A stretch of DNA of 36,121 bases from Pseudomonadota bacterium (GTDB lineage: Bacteria > Pseudomonadota > Gammaproteobacteria > Burkholderiales > Rhodocyclaceae): assembly GCA_026399515.1 (NCBI GenBank), contig JAPLQT010000080.1, positions 1 to 36,121 of the forward strand, in the 5' to 3' direction. The position numbers were made by a program, and so were the translations under genes. The notes under the pieces were generated by a model. The model made no database searches. It saw only the letters and a list, made by a program, of their open reading frames with translations, and was not told the origin of the DNA. Below are positions 8,615-16,824 of this stretch, piece after piece (position 1 is the first letter of the stretch; every line of letters begins with the position of its first letter).

Positions 8615-9955
8615 ATGAAAAGAGTATTGCCGTTGTTGCTGCTTTCCGCGTTCGCCGCCGGCTCGGCCGGGTTGTCACACGCCGCCGATCTGCTTGGAGT
8701 CTATCGCGATGCCCTTGGATACGACGCCCAAATCGCCGCCGCGCGCGCCGCGCTGAATGCCGGCCGGGAAAAAATGCCGCAAGGCCGCGCCGGCTTGTTG
8801 CCGGCGGTAAGCATGTCGGCCAACACGCTATGGAACGACTACGACACTTTCACCCGGGCCACGCCACCGAGCGAAGTTGCCCGCAAGTTCAACACCAGCG
8901 GCTGGTCGCTGAATTTGTCTCAACCGCTCTTCCGCTGGCAGAACTGGGCGAGCTACAAGCAGTCGGAACTGGCCGTGGTGCAAGCCGAAGCGCAATATGG
9001 ACTGGCGCGCCAGGACCTGATCGTGCGCGTCGCCCAGGCTTATTTCGACGTGCTGCTGGCAAAGGAAAGTCTGGCGACGGCACAGTCACAGAAGACGGCG
9101 ATTGCCGAACAGCTGGCTTCGGCCAAGCGCAATTTCGAGGTCGGCACCGCCACCATCACCGACACCCATGAGGCGCAGGCGCGCTACGACCTGACTACGG
9201 CACAGGAAATCGCCGCCGACAACGACCTGCTGGTCAAGCAACAGGTGTTGCGCACCATCATCGGCAAGGAACCCGAAGTCTTGAAGAATCTCAAGGGCGG
9301 ACTGCAGATCAGCCGTCCGCAGCCCGACGACATCGCCAAGTGGGTCGAATCCGCCGAACAAAGCAACCTCACCGTGCAACTCAGCCAGGCCGGCCTGGAA
9401 ATTGCCAATCGCGAAATCGAGAAGCAGCGCGCCGGCCATTACCCCACCCTCGACCTGGTGGCGGGAAAGGGCCTCAGTTCGCAGACCAGCGGGACCTTCG
9501 GATCGAGCATCATCCCTGGAAGCGATACCCATACCACCACCGTCGGCTTGCAACTCGCCATCCCGATTTTCTCCGGCGGCGCAACCTCGTCGCGGGACCG
9601 CGAGGCCGTCGCACTGCGCGAGAAAGCCCAGGCCGACCTGGAAAACGCCCGCCGTAGTGCGGCGCTCTCGGCACGCCAGGCTTATCTCGGTGTGACCTCG
9701 GGACTGGCCCAGGTCAAGGCCCTGGAGCAGGCGGTGGTTTCCTCGCAATCGGCGCTCGATTCCAACAAGCTTGGTTACGAGGTCGGCGTGCGTATCAATA
9801 TCGACGTGCTGAATGCTCAGCAACAGCTCTATTCGACCCGCCGCGATCTCGTCAAGGGGCGACTCGACACATTGGCGGCCCAACTGAAACTGAAAGCCGC
9901 CGCCGGCCTGCTGGGTGACGAGGACGTCGCCGCGGTAAACAGCTTGCTAGAATAA
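8615..9955 (+). CDS. TolC-family outer membrane efflux channel
   Basis: 446-residue outer membrane channel of the TolC type, which works with RND, MFS or ABC exporters and type I secretion. A signal peptide ends near S-H-A-A-D (residue 24). Repeated helical segments typical of the family are seen: L-L-G-V-Y-R-D-A-L, then W-S-L-N-L-S-Q-P-L-F-R near residue 95, R-V-A-Q-A-Y-F-D-V-L near 140, and the second-half counterparts L-Q-L-A-I-P-I-F-S-G-G and Y-E-V-G-V-R-I-N-I-D-V-L-N-A-Q-Q. An AGGAG precedes the start. It ends four bases from the convergent waaA stop, with no terminator hairpin visible between them. It could serve the pump at 3260-7440, which lacks its own channel gene (inference). Confidence 0.93.
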   Translation: MKRVLPLLLLSAFAAGSAGLSHAADLLGVYRDALGYDAQIAAARAALNAGREKMPQGRAGLLPAVSMSANTLWNDYDTFTRATPPSEVARKFNTSGWSLNLSQPLFRWQNWASYKQSELAVVQAEAQYGLARQDLIVRVAQAYFDVLLAKESLATAQSQKTAIAEQLASAKRNFEVGTATITDTHEAQARYDLTTAQEIAADNDLLVKQQVLRTIIGKEPEVLKNLKGGLQISRPQPDDIAKWVESAEQSNLTVQLSQAGLEIANREIEKQRAGHYPTLDLVAGKGLSSQTSGTFGSSIIPGSDTHTTTVGLQLAIPIFSGGATSSRDREAVALREKAQADLENARRSAALSARQAYLGVTSGLAQVKALEQAVVSSQSALDSNKLGYEVGVRINIDVLNAQQQLYSTRRDLVKGRLDTLAAQLKLKAAAGLLGDEDVAAVNSLLE

Positions 9956-9959
9956 GTCG

Positions 9960-11222
9960 TTATTCCCGCTTGCTTTCCAGTACCTGTGCCAGCAACGCCA
10001 GGGTCCGCACGCTGGCGCCGCGATGCTGGGCGACGAAGGCCCGCCCCGCCTTGCCCATGCGTCGCCGCGCTTCGGCATCGCCCAGCAGTTCCGCCGCCGC
10101 GACCATCAACGCTTGCGCATTTTCTACCTGGCGTGCGGCGCCGCAAGCCAACGCCGCACGCGCCGCTTCGGCAAAGTTGAAGACCGATGGCCCGAGCAAC
10201 ACGGGCACGCCGACGGCGCATGCCTCTATCAGGTTCTGGCTGCCGTAATCGAGCAGGCTGCCGCCGATGAAGACGACATCGCCGGCCGTGTAATAGGCGA
10301 ACATCTCACCCATGCTGTCGCCCAACAACACCTGAGTTTCGGGCGCAACCGGGATGCCCTCGCTGCGGCGTTGCCAGCGCAGGCCGCGCGCCGCAACCAG
10401 CTTCTCGACTTCTCCGAAGCGCTGCGGATGGCGCGGCACAATCACCAGCAGCAGGCCTGGAACCGGGCTCGCACACATGGCGTCCAGCAGCAGCGCTTCC
10501 TCCCCGTCGCGGGTCGATGCGGCCAGCAGCGTCGCCCGGCTACCCCACAGCAAGCGCAGTTCGGCCCCCAGCGCCAATTGGTCCGGTGGCGGATCGATAT
10601 CGAATTTCAGGTTGCCGGTCACTTGCACATTCCCGGCGCCGAGCTTCCCCAGACGCCCCGCATCAGCCTCGGTTTGCGCCGCGACCAAGGTAAGACCAAG
10701 CAGTGCCTGGCGCGTCAATGCCGGAAAGCGCGCGTAGCGTTGCGCCGATTTCTCCGACAGGCGGGCATTCACCAGCAGCAAAGGACAATCCAGGTGACGG
10801 CAGGCGGCAATCAGGTTCGGCCACAACTCCGTTTCCATGATGACGCCCAGCGCCGGACGGAAATGCCGAATGAAACGTCGCACCGCCCAAGGATAATCGT
10901 AGGGCAGATAGACCCGCGCGACGCTGTCGCCGAAGATTTCCTCCCCGGTATGCCGCCCGGTAGGTGTCATATGCGTGAACAAGATCCGGTATCCGGGATA
11001 GCGCTGCCTAATCAACGCAACCAGCGGCTGTGCGGCGCGGGTTTCGCCGACGGAAACCGCGTGCAGCCAGATGACCGGGGCGGGAAACTTAGTTGCATAC
11101 CGGCCGAAACGCTCGCCCCAGTGCCGCAAATATTCCGGCTGTCGTCGCGCGCGCCACAGCAAGTGCAGCAAAGCCCAGGGCAGCAATAGCAACAGGAGCA
11201 GGGTATACAGCCCGAGCAGCAT
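9960..11222 (-). CDS. waaA: 3-deoxy-D-manno-octulosonic acid (Kdo) transferase
   Basis: 420-residue inner-membrane-anchored glycosyltransferase adding Kdo to lipid A precursor from CMP-Kdo. An N-terminal leucine-rich membrane anchor (about residues 2-24) is followed by R-R-Q-P-E-Y-L-R-H-W-G-E-R-F-G. Then come W-L-H-A-V-S-V-G-E-T near residue 53, holding the family's catalytic glutamate, and the donor-side G-G-S-L-L-D-Y-G-S-Q-N near 315 followed by the E-A-C-A-V-G-V-P-V-L-L-G stretch. The ATG at 11222 overlaps the waaC stop codon by one base (TGATG), which is why it is preferred to a TTG three bases upstream. Co-transcribed with waaC. Confidence 0.94.
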   Translation of the reverse strand: MLLGLYTLLLLLLLPWALLHLLWRARRQPEYLRHWGERFGRYATKFPAPVIWLHAVSVGETRAAQPLVALIRQRYPGYRILFTHMTPTGRHTGEEIFGDSVARVYLPYDYPWAVRRFIRHFRPALGVIMETELWPNLIAACRHLDCPLLLVNARLSEKSAQRYARFPALTRQALLGLTLVAAQTEADAGRLGKLGAGNVQVTGNLKFDIDPPPDQLALGAELRLLWGSRATLLAASTRDGEEALLLDAMCASPVPGLLLVIVPRHPQRFGEVEKLVAARGLRWQRRSEGIPVAPETQVLLGDSMGEMFAYYTAGDVVFIGGSLLDYGSQNLIEACAVGVPVLLGPSVFNFAEAARAALACGAARQVENAQALMVAAAELLGDAEARRRMGKAGRAFVAQHRGASVRTLALLAQVLESKRE

Positions 11223-12235
11223 CAACCGAGCAACTCCAGGGCGGCGGCGATTGCCTCCTGCGCGGCAGGCGGGATTCCAGGCGCGCCGAGATTGCTCACC
11301 CGGGCCAGCCCTGCTTCACCGGCATAAACACCCGTCAGCCGCGGATCGGAACCGCTGAACAGCGCCACGGTGGGACGCTCCAGCGCCACTGCCAGGTGGG
11401 TCAGTCCGGTGTCGACGCCGACCACCAGCCGCGCACCGGCGCAGAGACCGGCGATCCCGGCGATCTCCAGCGATGGGGCCACCATGGCTTGCGACATTCC
11501 CTGCACCAAACGGGTTGCCCGCTGGCGCTCCGCATCGGTGCCAGCCGGCAGGATGCAGGTAAGTCCGCGTTCCGCCAGGCTTGCCGCCAACTTCAGCCAA
11601 TCGCACTCCGGCCAAAGCTTGTCGTCGCGGCTGGTCGCCGTCAGCAGCACGGCATATGCGGCCTCCGGCAACCAGGCCGGGGCCGGTCGCAGGTCAGTCT
11701 GTCCGGCGATACCATAGTCCAATGGCATGTCGACGGCATAACCGAAAACCGCCGCCGCCAGCCAGCGATTACGCTCGACCGCATGGAGATTCTTCGGAAT
11801 GGCAAACCCGGCGTCGTAAAACCTGGCCGCCAGCGCTTCGCGCGCTGCGTCGGCGACATAGCCGCAACGTCGGCCATGGGCCGCGAGCCGGGTCTGGTGC
11901 GCGATCAATCCGCTCTTGATCAGTCCCTGGGTGTCGAGCACCACGTCGTAAGCTTCAGCCTGCAATTCCCGACGGAACGCCGCCATTTCACGCCAGCTCT
12001 GCGCGCTCAGTAGCGACTTGCGCCAGCGCCGCAGCCCCACCGGAATGACCGTGCGCACGGCGGGATGCAGGCGCGGAATCCCGACCAAGGCCTCCTCCAC
12101 CACCCAGTCGATGGCCACTCCGGGAAACACTGCGCGCAGGTCGCTGACCACCGGCAGGTTATGCACCACGTCCCCGAGAGAAGAGGTCTTCACCAGCAGG
12201 ATAGCGCGGGGAGCGACGGATTTCGCCGGCACCAT
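11222..12235 (-). CDS. waaC: Lipopolysaccharide heptosyltransferase I
   Basis: 337-residue GT9-family enzyme transferring the first L-glycero-D-manno-heptose to Kdo2-lipid A at the inner face of the inner membrane. Signature segments: I-L-L-V-K-T-S-S-L-G-D-V-V-H-N-L-P near residue 11, D-W-V-V-E-E near 40, D-T-Q-G-L-I-K-S-G near 103, and the nucleotide-sugar region G-V-D-T-G-L-T-H-L-A near 265. The open frame continues far upstream, but that part has no homology and crosses the divergent glycosyltransferase gene, so the ATG at 12235 just before the core is chosen; its ribosome-binding site is weak. Overlaps waaA by one base. Confidence 0.92.
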   Translation of the reverse strand: MVPAKSVAPRAILLVKTSSLGDVVHNLPVVSDLRAVFPGVAIDWVVEEALVGIPRLHPAVRTVIPVGLRRWRKSLLSAQSWREMAAFRRELQAEAYDVVLDTQGLIKSGLIAHQTRLAAHGRRCGYVADAAREALAARFYDAGFAIPKNLHAVERNRWLAAAVFGYAVDMPLDYGIAGQTDLRPAPAWLPEAAYAVLLTATSRDDKLWPECDWLKLAASLAERGLTCILPAGTDAERQRATRLVQGMSQAMVAPSLEIAGIAGLCAGARLVVGVDTGLTHLAVALERPTVALFSGSDPRLTGVYAGEAGLARVSNLGAPGIPPAAQEAIAAALELLG

Positions 12236-12310
12236 CGACGACACAATCGCCGGGCCAGGAGCTTTCCGAATAGAATGAGAAGCTTGCACATCGCGGATTA
12301 TAGACGACTC

Positions 12311-13078
12311 ATGCCTGCTGCCCGGCCCCCGCTCTCGGCTGTCCTGATCACCCATAACGCCGCCACACAATTGCCCGCCTGTATCGACAGCCTCGGCTTC
12401 TGCGACGAAATCGTTATCGTCGATTCCGGCAGCCAGGACGGCGGCGTGGAAATCGCGCAACGAAGCGGTGCCCGGGTAATTCACGCCGACTGGCGCGGCT
12501 TCGGCGCGCAGAAGCAATTTGCCGTGGCGCAGGCGAAGCACGACTGGGTGCTCTGCGTCGACGCCGACGAACGCATCAGCCAGGATTTGCGCGAGTCGAT
12601 TCTGCAAGCCGTCGCCGCGCCGAACCAGCTTGCTTATCGCTTCCCCCGCTGCAACCGTTTTCTCGGCCGCTATCTGCGCCATGGCGAAGGTTATCCCGAC
12701 TGGAGCCTGCGTCTCTTCGATCGGCGTCATGCGCGCTGGTCAAACGATGCCGTGCATGAGAAGGTGCTGACTCAGGCTGTGGTCGGCAGCCTGAGCGGCG
12801 ACCTCCTGCACGATTCGGCCGAAACCCTCAACGCCTACCTCGCCAAGCAGGACCGCTATACCACCCTGGCCGCGCAGCAGGCCCATGCCGCCGGACTGCG
12901 CGCCCATGCCGGCCATCTGCTGTTGTCGCCGTTGCTGCGCTTCATCAAGTTCTATGTCCTGCGCCTGGGTTTCCTCGACGGCGTCCCCGGCCTGGTGCAT
13001 ATCCTCATCGGCTGCGGCAACAGCTTTTCCAAATACGCAAAAATGCTCGACTTGCAGACCCGTGAGGGGCCGCGATGA
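12311..13078 (+). CDS. Family 2 glycosyltransferase, WaaE/KdtX-like
   Basis: 255-residue GT-A fold glycosyltransferase, most like the WaaE type that adds glucose to the lipopolysaccharide inner core. L-S-A-V-L-I-T-H-N-A-A is at residue 8 onward, I-V-I-V-D-S-G-S-Q-D-G near 38, V-L-C-V-D-A-D-E-R (the DxD-like metal site) near 80, then R-Y-L-R-H-G-E-G-Y-P-D-W-S-L-R-L-F near 120, a WaaE-family hallmark. An ATG at 12275 is in frame and has AGGAG 13 bases upstream; the ATG at 12311 fits the usual family N-terminus, so the start is uncertain by 12 residues. It is divergent from waaC. The end overlaps the epimerase gene as ATGA. Confidence 0.88.
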   Translation: MPAARPPLSAVLITHNAATQLPACIDSLGFCDEIVIVDSGSQDGGVEIAQRSGARVIHADWRGFGAQKQFAVAQAKHDWVLCVDADERISQDLRESILQAVAAPNQLAYRFPRCNRFLGRYLRHGEGYPDWSLRLFDRRHARWSNDAVHEKVLTQAVVGSLSGDLLHDSAETLNAYLAKQDRYTTLAAQQAHAAGLRAHAGHLLLSPLLRFIKFYVLRLGFLDGVPGLVHILIGCGNSFSKYAKMLDLQTREGPR

Positions 13079-14085
13079 AAATCCTCGTCACCGGTTGCGC
13101 CGGGTTTATCGGCATGCATGTCTGCGAACGACTGCTGGCGCGTGGCGATGAGATCATCGGGGTGGACAACCTCAACGATTACTACGACGTTGCCCTGAAG
13201 CAGGCGCGCCTGGCTCGCCTGCAGATGCATGCGAATTTCCGCTTCGCCAGGCTCGACATCGCCGATCGGCCCGCTATCGCGGCCTTATTCGAGCAGACCA
13301 AACCTAACTCCGTCATCAACCTCGCGGGCCAACCCGGCGTCCGTTATTCGTTGCGCAACCCTCACGCCTACGTCGACAGCAATCTTGTCGGTTTCGTGAA
13401 CCTCCTGGAAGGCTGCCGCGATGCCGGGGTCGGGCATCTGGTATTTGCCAGCAGTTCCAGCGTCTATGGCGGCAATACCCGGATGCCCTTCTCCGAGCAT
13501 GACAACGTCGATCACCCGGTCAGTCTCTATGCCGCCACCAAGAAGGCCAACGAATTGATGGCGCACACCTATAGCCATCTGTTTGCCTTGCCGACCACCG
13601 GCCTGCGCTTCTTCACGGTGTATGGTCCATGGGGAAGACCGGACATGTCGCCGATGCTTTTCGCCAAAGCCATTATTGAGAATCAACCGATCGACGTCTT
13701 CAATCACGGCAGGATGCAGCGCGATTTCACCTACATCGACGACATCGCCGAAGGCGTGGTACGGGTGCTCGACCAGCCGCCGGCGGCGAACCCGGATTTC
13801 GACAAGGACCACCCGGACCCCGCGACCAGTTGGGCGCCCTACCGCATCTGCAACATCGGCAACCAGCAGCCGGTCGAACTGATGACTTATATCGAAATCC
13901 TCGAGAAGGCGCTGGGCAGGACCGCCAGGAAGAATTTTCTGCCGCTCCAGGATGGCGATGTTACCGCCACCTACGCCGCGACTGAAATCCTGCATGCCCT
14001 CATCGGCTACGCGCCGAGCACTCCGTTGGCGGCGGGAATCGAACGTTTCGTCGCGTGGTACTGCGAGTACTACAAGGTCACCTGA
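13075..14085 (+). CDS. NAD-dependent sugar epimerase, UDP-glucuronate 4-epimerase-like
   Basis: 336-residue extended short-chain dehydrogenase interconverting UDP-sugars at C4. The Rossmann motif G-C-A-G-F-I-G is at residues 7-13, V-D-N-L-N-D-Y-Y-D-V (typical of UDP-glucuronate epimerases) near 35, G-Q-P-G-V-R-Y-S near 85, S-S-S-S-V-Y-G near 125, and the catalytic Y-A-A-T-K-K with Tyr152 and Lys156. R-D-F-T-Y-I-D-D-I is also typical. It would supply UDP-galacturonate or a related sugar for lipopolysaccharide core or capsule, consistent with its overlap with the WaaE-like gene. Exact substrate is an inference from similarity. Confidence 0.9.
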   Translation: MKILVTGCAGFIGMHVCERLLARGDEIIGVDNLNDYYDVALKQARLARLQMHANFRFARLDIADRPAIAALFEQTKPNSVINLAGQPGVRYSLRNPHAYVDSNLVGFVNLLEGCRDAGVGHLVFASSSSVYGGNTRMPFSEHDNVDHPVSLYAATKKANELMAHTYSHLFALPTTGLRFFTVYGPWGRPDMSPMLFAKAIIENQPIDVFNHGRMQRDFTYIDDIAEGVVRVLDQPPAANPDFDKDHPDPATSWAPYRICNIGNQQPVELMTYIEILEKALGRTARKNFLPLQDGDVTATYAATEILHALIGYAPSTPLAAGIERFVAWYCEYYKVT

Positions 14086-14086
14086 G

Positions 14087-14112
14087 GCCGATCACGCCAT
14101 CACGCGATCGGC
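14087..14112. terminator. Inverted repeat between convergent genes, possible terminator
   Basis: GCCGATC and GATCGGC form perfect 7-base arms around a 12-base loop, across the junction of the convergent epimerase and HAD genes (it overlaps the end of the HAD gene). There is no T-tract on either side, so intrinsic termination is doubtful. Confidence 0.3.
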
Positions 14113-14753
14113 AGCAACTCGCTGAAATCGTCGATCGCGGAATAGGCGCCGGTATCCTTGGCCGGGCGGCAGCTATCCGGCCGCCTCACCGCGATCAGTT
14201 GGGCGATGCCGTAAGTGCGCGCCGAATCCAGCACCGGCAGACTGTCCTCGACCAGCAGGGTAGTCGCGGGATCGAAGGGAATGCGGGCACGCAGCCGTTC
14301 CCAGAACGCCGAATCCTCCTTGGGCAGGCCGATTTCATGGGAAGTGATGAGGTCGTCGAAATATCCTGGCAAGCCGGTGCGGCTCATTTTCAGCGTCAGG
14401 CTCTTGTGGTGGGCGTTGGTCACCAGCGCCACGCGCTTGCCTGATGCGCGCAGCGCGGTGAGGAAGGCGACTACATGCGGATGCACGGCGATAAGGTGCG
14501 CCACTTCCTCCTTCAAACGCATGATGTCGAGTTCCAGCTCGGTTTCCCAGAAATCCACCGAGTACCATTCGAGCGTACCGGCGCGAACGTGGTAGCGCGC
14601 CATCAATTCATCGCGTGCCGCCTGCTGTGTCAGACCGAGCGCCTCGGCGTAACGCAGGGGCACATGCTGTTGCCAGAAGTGATTGTCGAAATTCAGGTCG
14701 AGTAAGGTGCCGTCCATGTCGAGCAGGACGGTGTCGATCCCACGCCAGTTCAA
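14100..14753 (-). CDS. HAD-superfamily hydrolase, GMP/IMP nucleotidase (YrfG)-like
   Basis: 217-residue cytoplasmic phosphatase. HAD motif I is D-M-D-G-T (Asp12 nucleophile, Asp14), motif II is V-T-N-A near residue 110, the lysine motif is G-L-P-K-E-D-S near 142, and motif III is L-V-E-D-S near 165. The L-D-L-N-F-D-N-H-F-W segment following motif I and R-Y-H-V-R-A-G-T-L-E-W-Y are typical of the YrfG group, which dephosphorylates GMP and IMP. The start appears to be TTG at 14753: no ATG or GTG lies between the DsrE stop and motif I. It begins one base after the DsrE stop codon, so translation is probably coupled. Confidence 0.86.
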   Translation of the reverse strand: MNWRGIDTVLLDMDGTLLDLNFDNHFWQQHVPLRYAEALGLTQQAARDELMARYHVRAGTLEWYSVDFWETELELDIMRLKEEVAHLIAVHPHVVAFLTALRASGKRVALVTNAHHKSLTLKMSRTGLPGYFDDLITSHEIGLPKEDSAFWERLRARIPFDPATTLLVEDSLPVLDSARTYGIAQLIAVRRPDSCRPAKDTGAYSAIDDFSELLPIA

Positions 14754-14754
14754 C

Positions 14755-15186
14755 TCAGGGCTTGAGATAGACGTATCCCTCGCGTGCCTGCAAACGGGCC
14801 ACCTCGGCTACTCCCGAGGGTACGATCGTCGCCGCCGGATGCACCAATTTCTTGTCGATATTGCGGCTCTGTAGGGTAAAGTTGCAGACGCGGAAGTCGA
14901 CTCCCTTGGCGGCGAGGTCGTCGACGATGATCTCATAGGGATTGCCGTTCTTGTCCTGGGCGCCTTCCAGCAGGAAGTTGATGCCGGCGGCATGGGTGAC
15001 GACGACGATCTTTACCGTCGGGTCGGCGCTGAGGTGGTTGCGGATGTTCCTCAAGCCGTTGCTGGCCTGCTCCAGGCCTTCGTTGAGATGATAGACGACC
15101 TTCACCGGGTCGGCGGCAGTCGCCGTGCCGATCAAGCCTAGCGTCGCAGTGACTATGCCGAAAAATTGCATGAAGCGCTTGCGCAT
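14755..15186 (-). CDS. Secreted DsrE-family protein
   Basis: 143-residue protein with a cleavable signal peptide ending T-A-T-A-A near residue 25, so probably periplasmic. The mature part has the DsrE/F-like fold pattern: V-K-V-V-Y-H-L-N, G-L-R-N-I-R-N-H-L, K-I-V-V-V-T-H-A-A-G-I-N-F-L-L, and a single cysteine in F-R-V-C-N-F-T-L near residue 100, in the position where family members carry a reactive Cys. Cytoplasmic DsrE proteins relay sulfur; exported members of this type are little studied. GGGGAG precedes the ATG at 15186. It is the first gene of a two-gene unit with the HAD hydrolase. Confidence 0.82.
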   Translation of the reverse strand: MRKRFMQFFGIVTATLGLIGTATAADPVKVVYHLNEGLEQASNGLRNIRNHLSADPTVKIVVVTHAAGINFLLEGAQDKNGNPYEIIVDDLAAKGVDFRVCNFTLQSRNIDKKLVHPAATIVPSGVAEVARLQAREGYVYLKP

Positions 15187-15298
15187 GAAATGGTCTCCCC
15201 AAGTTTATTATGATCGAGCTTGCTACAAAGCCGAATACAAAGTACCCCAACACCCGCGGCGAGGCGACAAAACAATTTAATGCCTGAATTAACCCGCA

Positions 15299-16813
15299 TC
15301 AAATCGTATGGCGTTCGCGCAACAGGTTCTTTTGCACCTTGCCCATGCTGTTGCGCGGCAGGTCGTCGACGAAGAAAACTTTCTTGGGAATCTTGAAGCT
15401 GGCAAGTTCGCCTCTTAGCGCGGCGGCGATGCCCGCCTCGGTCAACGTTGCGCCCGCAGCATTCTTGCGCCGCACCACCACCACCGCCACAGCCTCGCCG
15501 AAGTCAGGATGCGGCAATCCGATCACCGCCGATTCCGCGACGCCGGGCAGGGCATCGATGATCTCCTCGATCTCCTTGGGATAGATGTTGAGCCCGCCGC
15601 TGATGACCAGATCCTTCGAGCGTCCGCTGATGGTGACATAACCGTCGGCATCGAGTTGGCCCATGTCGCCGGTCTTGAAATAGCCGTCGGCGGTGAATTC
15701 CTCCCTGGTCTTTTCCGGCATCCGCCAGTAACCGGTGAAGACGTTTTCGCCCTTCACCAGGATCTGGCCGATTTCTCCCGGCGGGACTGCCCGGCCCGCT
15801 GCATCGGCAATACGGATTCGCATGCCCGGCAAGGGAAATCCGACGGTGCCGCCGCGCCGCTCGCCGTCATACGGATTGGAAGCAAACATGCCGCCTTCGG
15901 TCATGCCATAGCGCTCCAGGATGGTGTGCCCGGTGCGCGCGCGAAATTCGTCGAAAGTTTCCTTGAGCAGGGGGGCCGACCCGGAGACGAACAGGCGGAG
16001 GTGTTCGCAACTGGCGCGGGTGAAGCCAGGCTCCGCCAGCAGTCGCACATAATAGGTCGGCACGCCCATGAACACGGAGGCTTGCGGCAGCAGCCGCATG
16101 GCTCGCGCCGTGTCGAACTTCGGTTCGAACAGCATCGCCGAGCCGTTCAGCAAGGCGCAGTGGCAGGCGACGAACAGGCCATGCACATGAAATATCGGCA
16201 GCATGTGCAACAACACATCGCCCGGCTGAAAGTGCCAGTAGGCATGCAGCACGGTCGCGTTCGCGGCGAGATTCCGGTGCGACAGCATGGCGCCCTTGGA
16301 GCGGCCCGTCGTTCCGGAGGTATACAGGATGGCGGCGAGATCGTCGCCCTTTCTTGGCACACAGGCAAAGTCATTGGCAAACGGCGTCGCGGCGTCGATC
16401 AAGGAACCGCGTCCGTCATCACCGAGTTCCCGCACGTGGCGCACGCCGGTCTTTAGCGCCAACGCTTCGGCCAGGACCCGATTTTGCGGCCTGTAGACGA
16501 ACAGGCCGGGCTCGGCATCCTTCAGGAAATACTCGATCTCGTGGCGCTGGTAGGCAGGGTTCAGTGGCAGGAAAACCATGCCGGCGCGCAACGTGGCCAG
16601 GTACAGCACCAACGCTTCCGGCGTTTTCTCGACCTGCGCCGCGACGCGGTCGCCAGGCTTGAGGCCGAGTGCGACGATCAAGTTGGCGATGCGTCCGCTG
16701 GCGCGTTCGACATCGTCATAGGTCCACACCCGGCCGTCGGGCAGAATCATGCAGGGCGCATCGGCTGTCGTGGGAAAGTGCGAGGACAACAGGGAATACA
16801 GGTTTTCGTTCAT
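15299..16813 (-). CDS. matB: Malonyl-CoA synthetase (MatB-type acyl-CoA synthetase)
   Basis: 504-residue ANL-superfamily adenylating enzyme making malonyl-CoA from malonate, CoA and ATP. The phosphate-binding loop L-Y-T-S-G-T-T-G-R-S-K-G lies near residue 163, E-R-Y-G-M-T-E-G-G near 305, the hinge region T-G-D-M-G-Q-L-D-A-D-G-Y near 385, and the C-terminal catalytic lysine in P-R-N-S-M-G-K-V-Q-K-N near 490, a sequence characteristic of MatB rather than general fatty-acyl synthetases. The ATG at 16813 matches the usual family N-terminus; the frame runs open upstream through dctM but that part is out-of-frame noise. It follows dctM by 11 bases and is the last gene of the malonate operon. The operon context makes the malonate assignment strong. 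Confidence 0.93.
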   Translation of the reverse strand: MNENLYSLLSSHFPTTADAPCMILPDGRVWTYDDVERASGRIANLIVALGLKPGDRVAAQVEKTPEALVLYLATLRAGMVFLPLNPAYQRHEIEYFLKDAEPGLFVYRPQNRVLAEALALKTGVRHVRELGDDGRGSLIDAATPFANDFACVPRKGDDLAAILYTSGTTGRSKGAMLSHRNLAANATVLHAYWHFQPGDVLLHMLPIFHVHGLFVACHCALLNGSAMLFEPKFDTARAMRLLPQASVFMGVPTYYVRLLAEPGFTRASCEHLRLFVSGSAPLLKETFDEFRARTGHTILERYGMTEGGMFASNPYDGERRGGTVGFPLPGMRIRIADAAGRAVPPGEIGQILVKGENVFTGYWRMPEKTREEFTADGYFKTGDMGQLDADGYVTISGRSKDLVISGGLNIYPKEIEEIIDALPGVAESAVIGLPHPDFGEAVAVVVVRRKNAAGATLTEAGIAAALRGELASFKIPKKVFFVDDLPRNSMGKVQKNLLRERHTI

Positions 16814-16824
16814 GGCCAGGATGA

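Noticed and set aside
10023-11189. 388-codon plus-strand frame over waaA
   Set aside because: Antisense shadow; the opposite strand encodes a full-length Kdo transferase.
12236-12730. N-terminal extension of waaC
   Set aside because: No heptosyltransferase homology and antisense to the WaaE-like gene.
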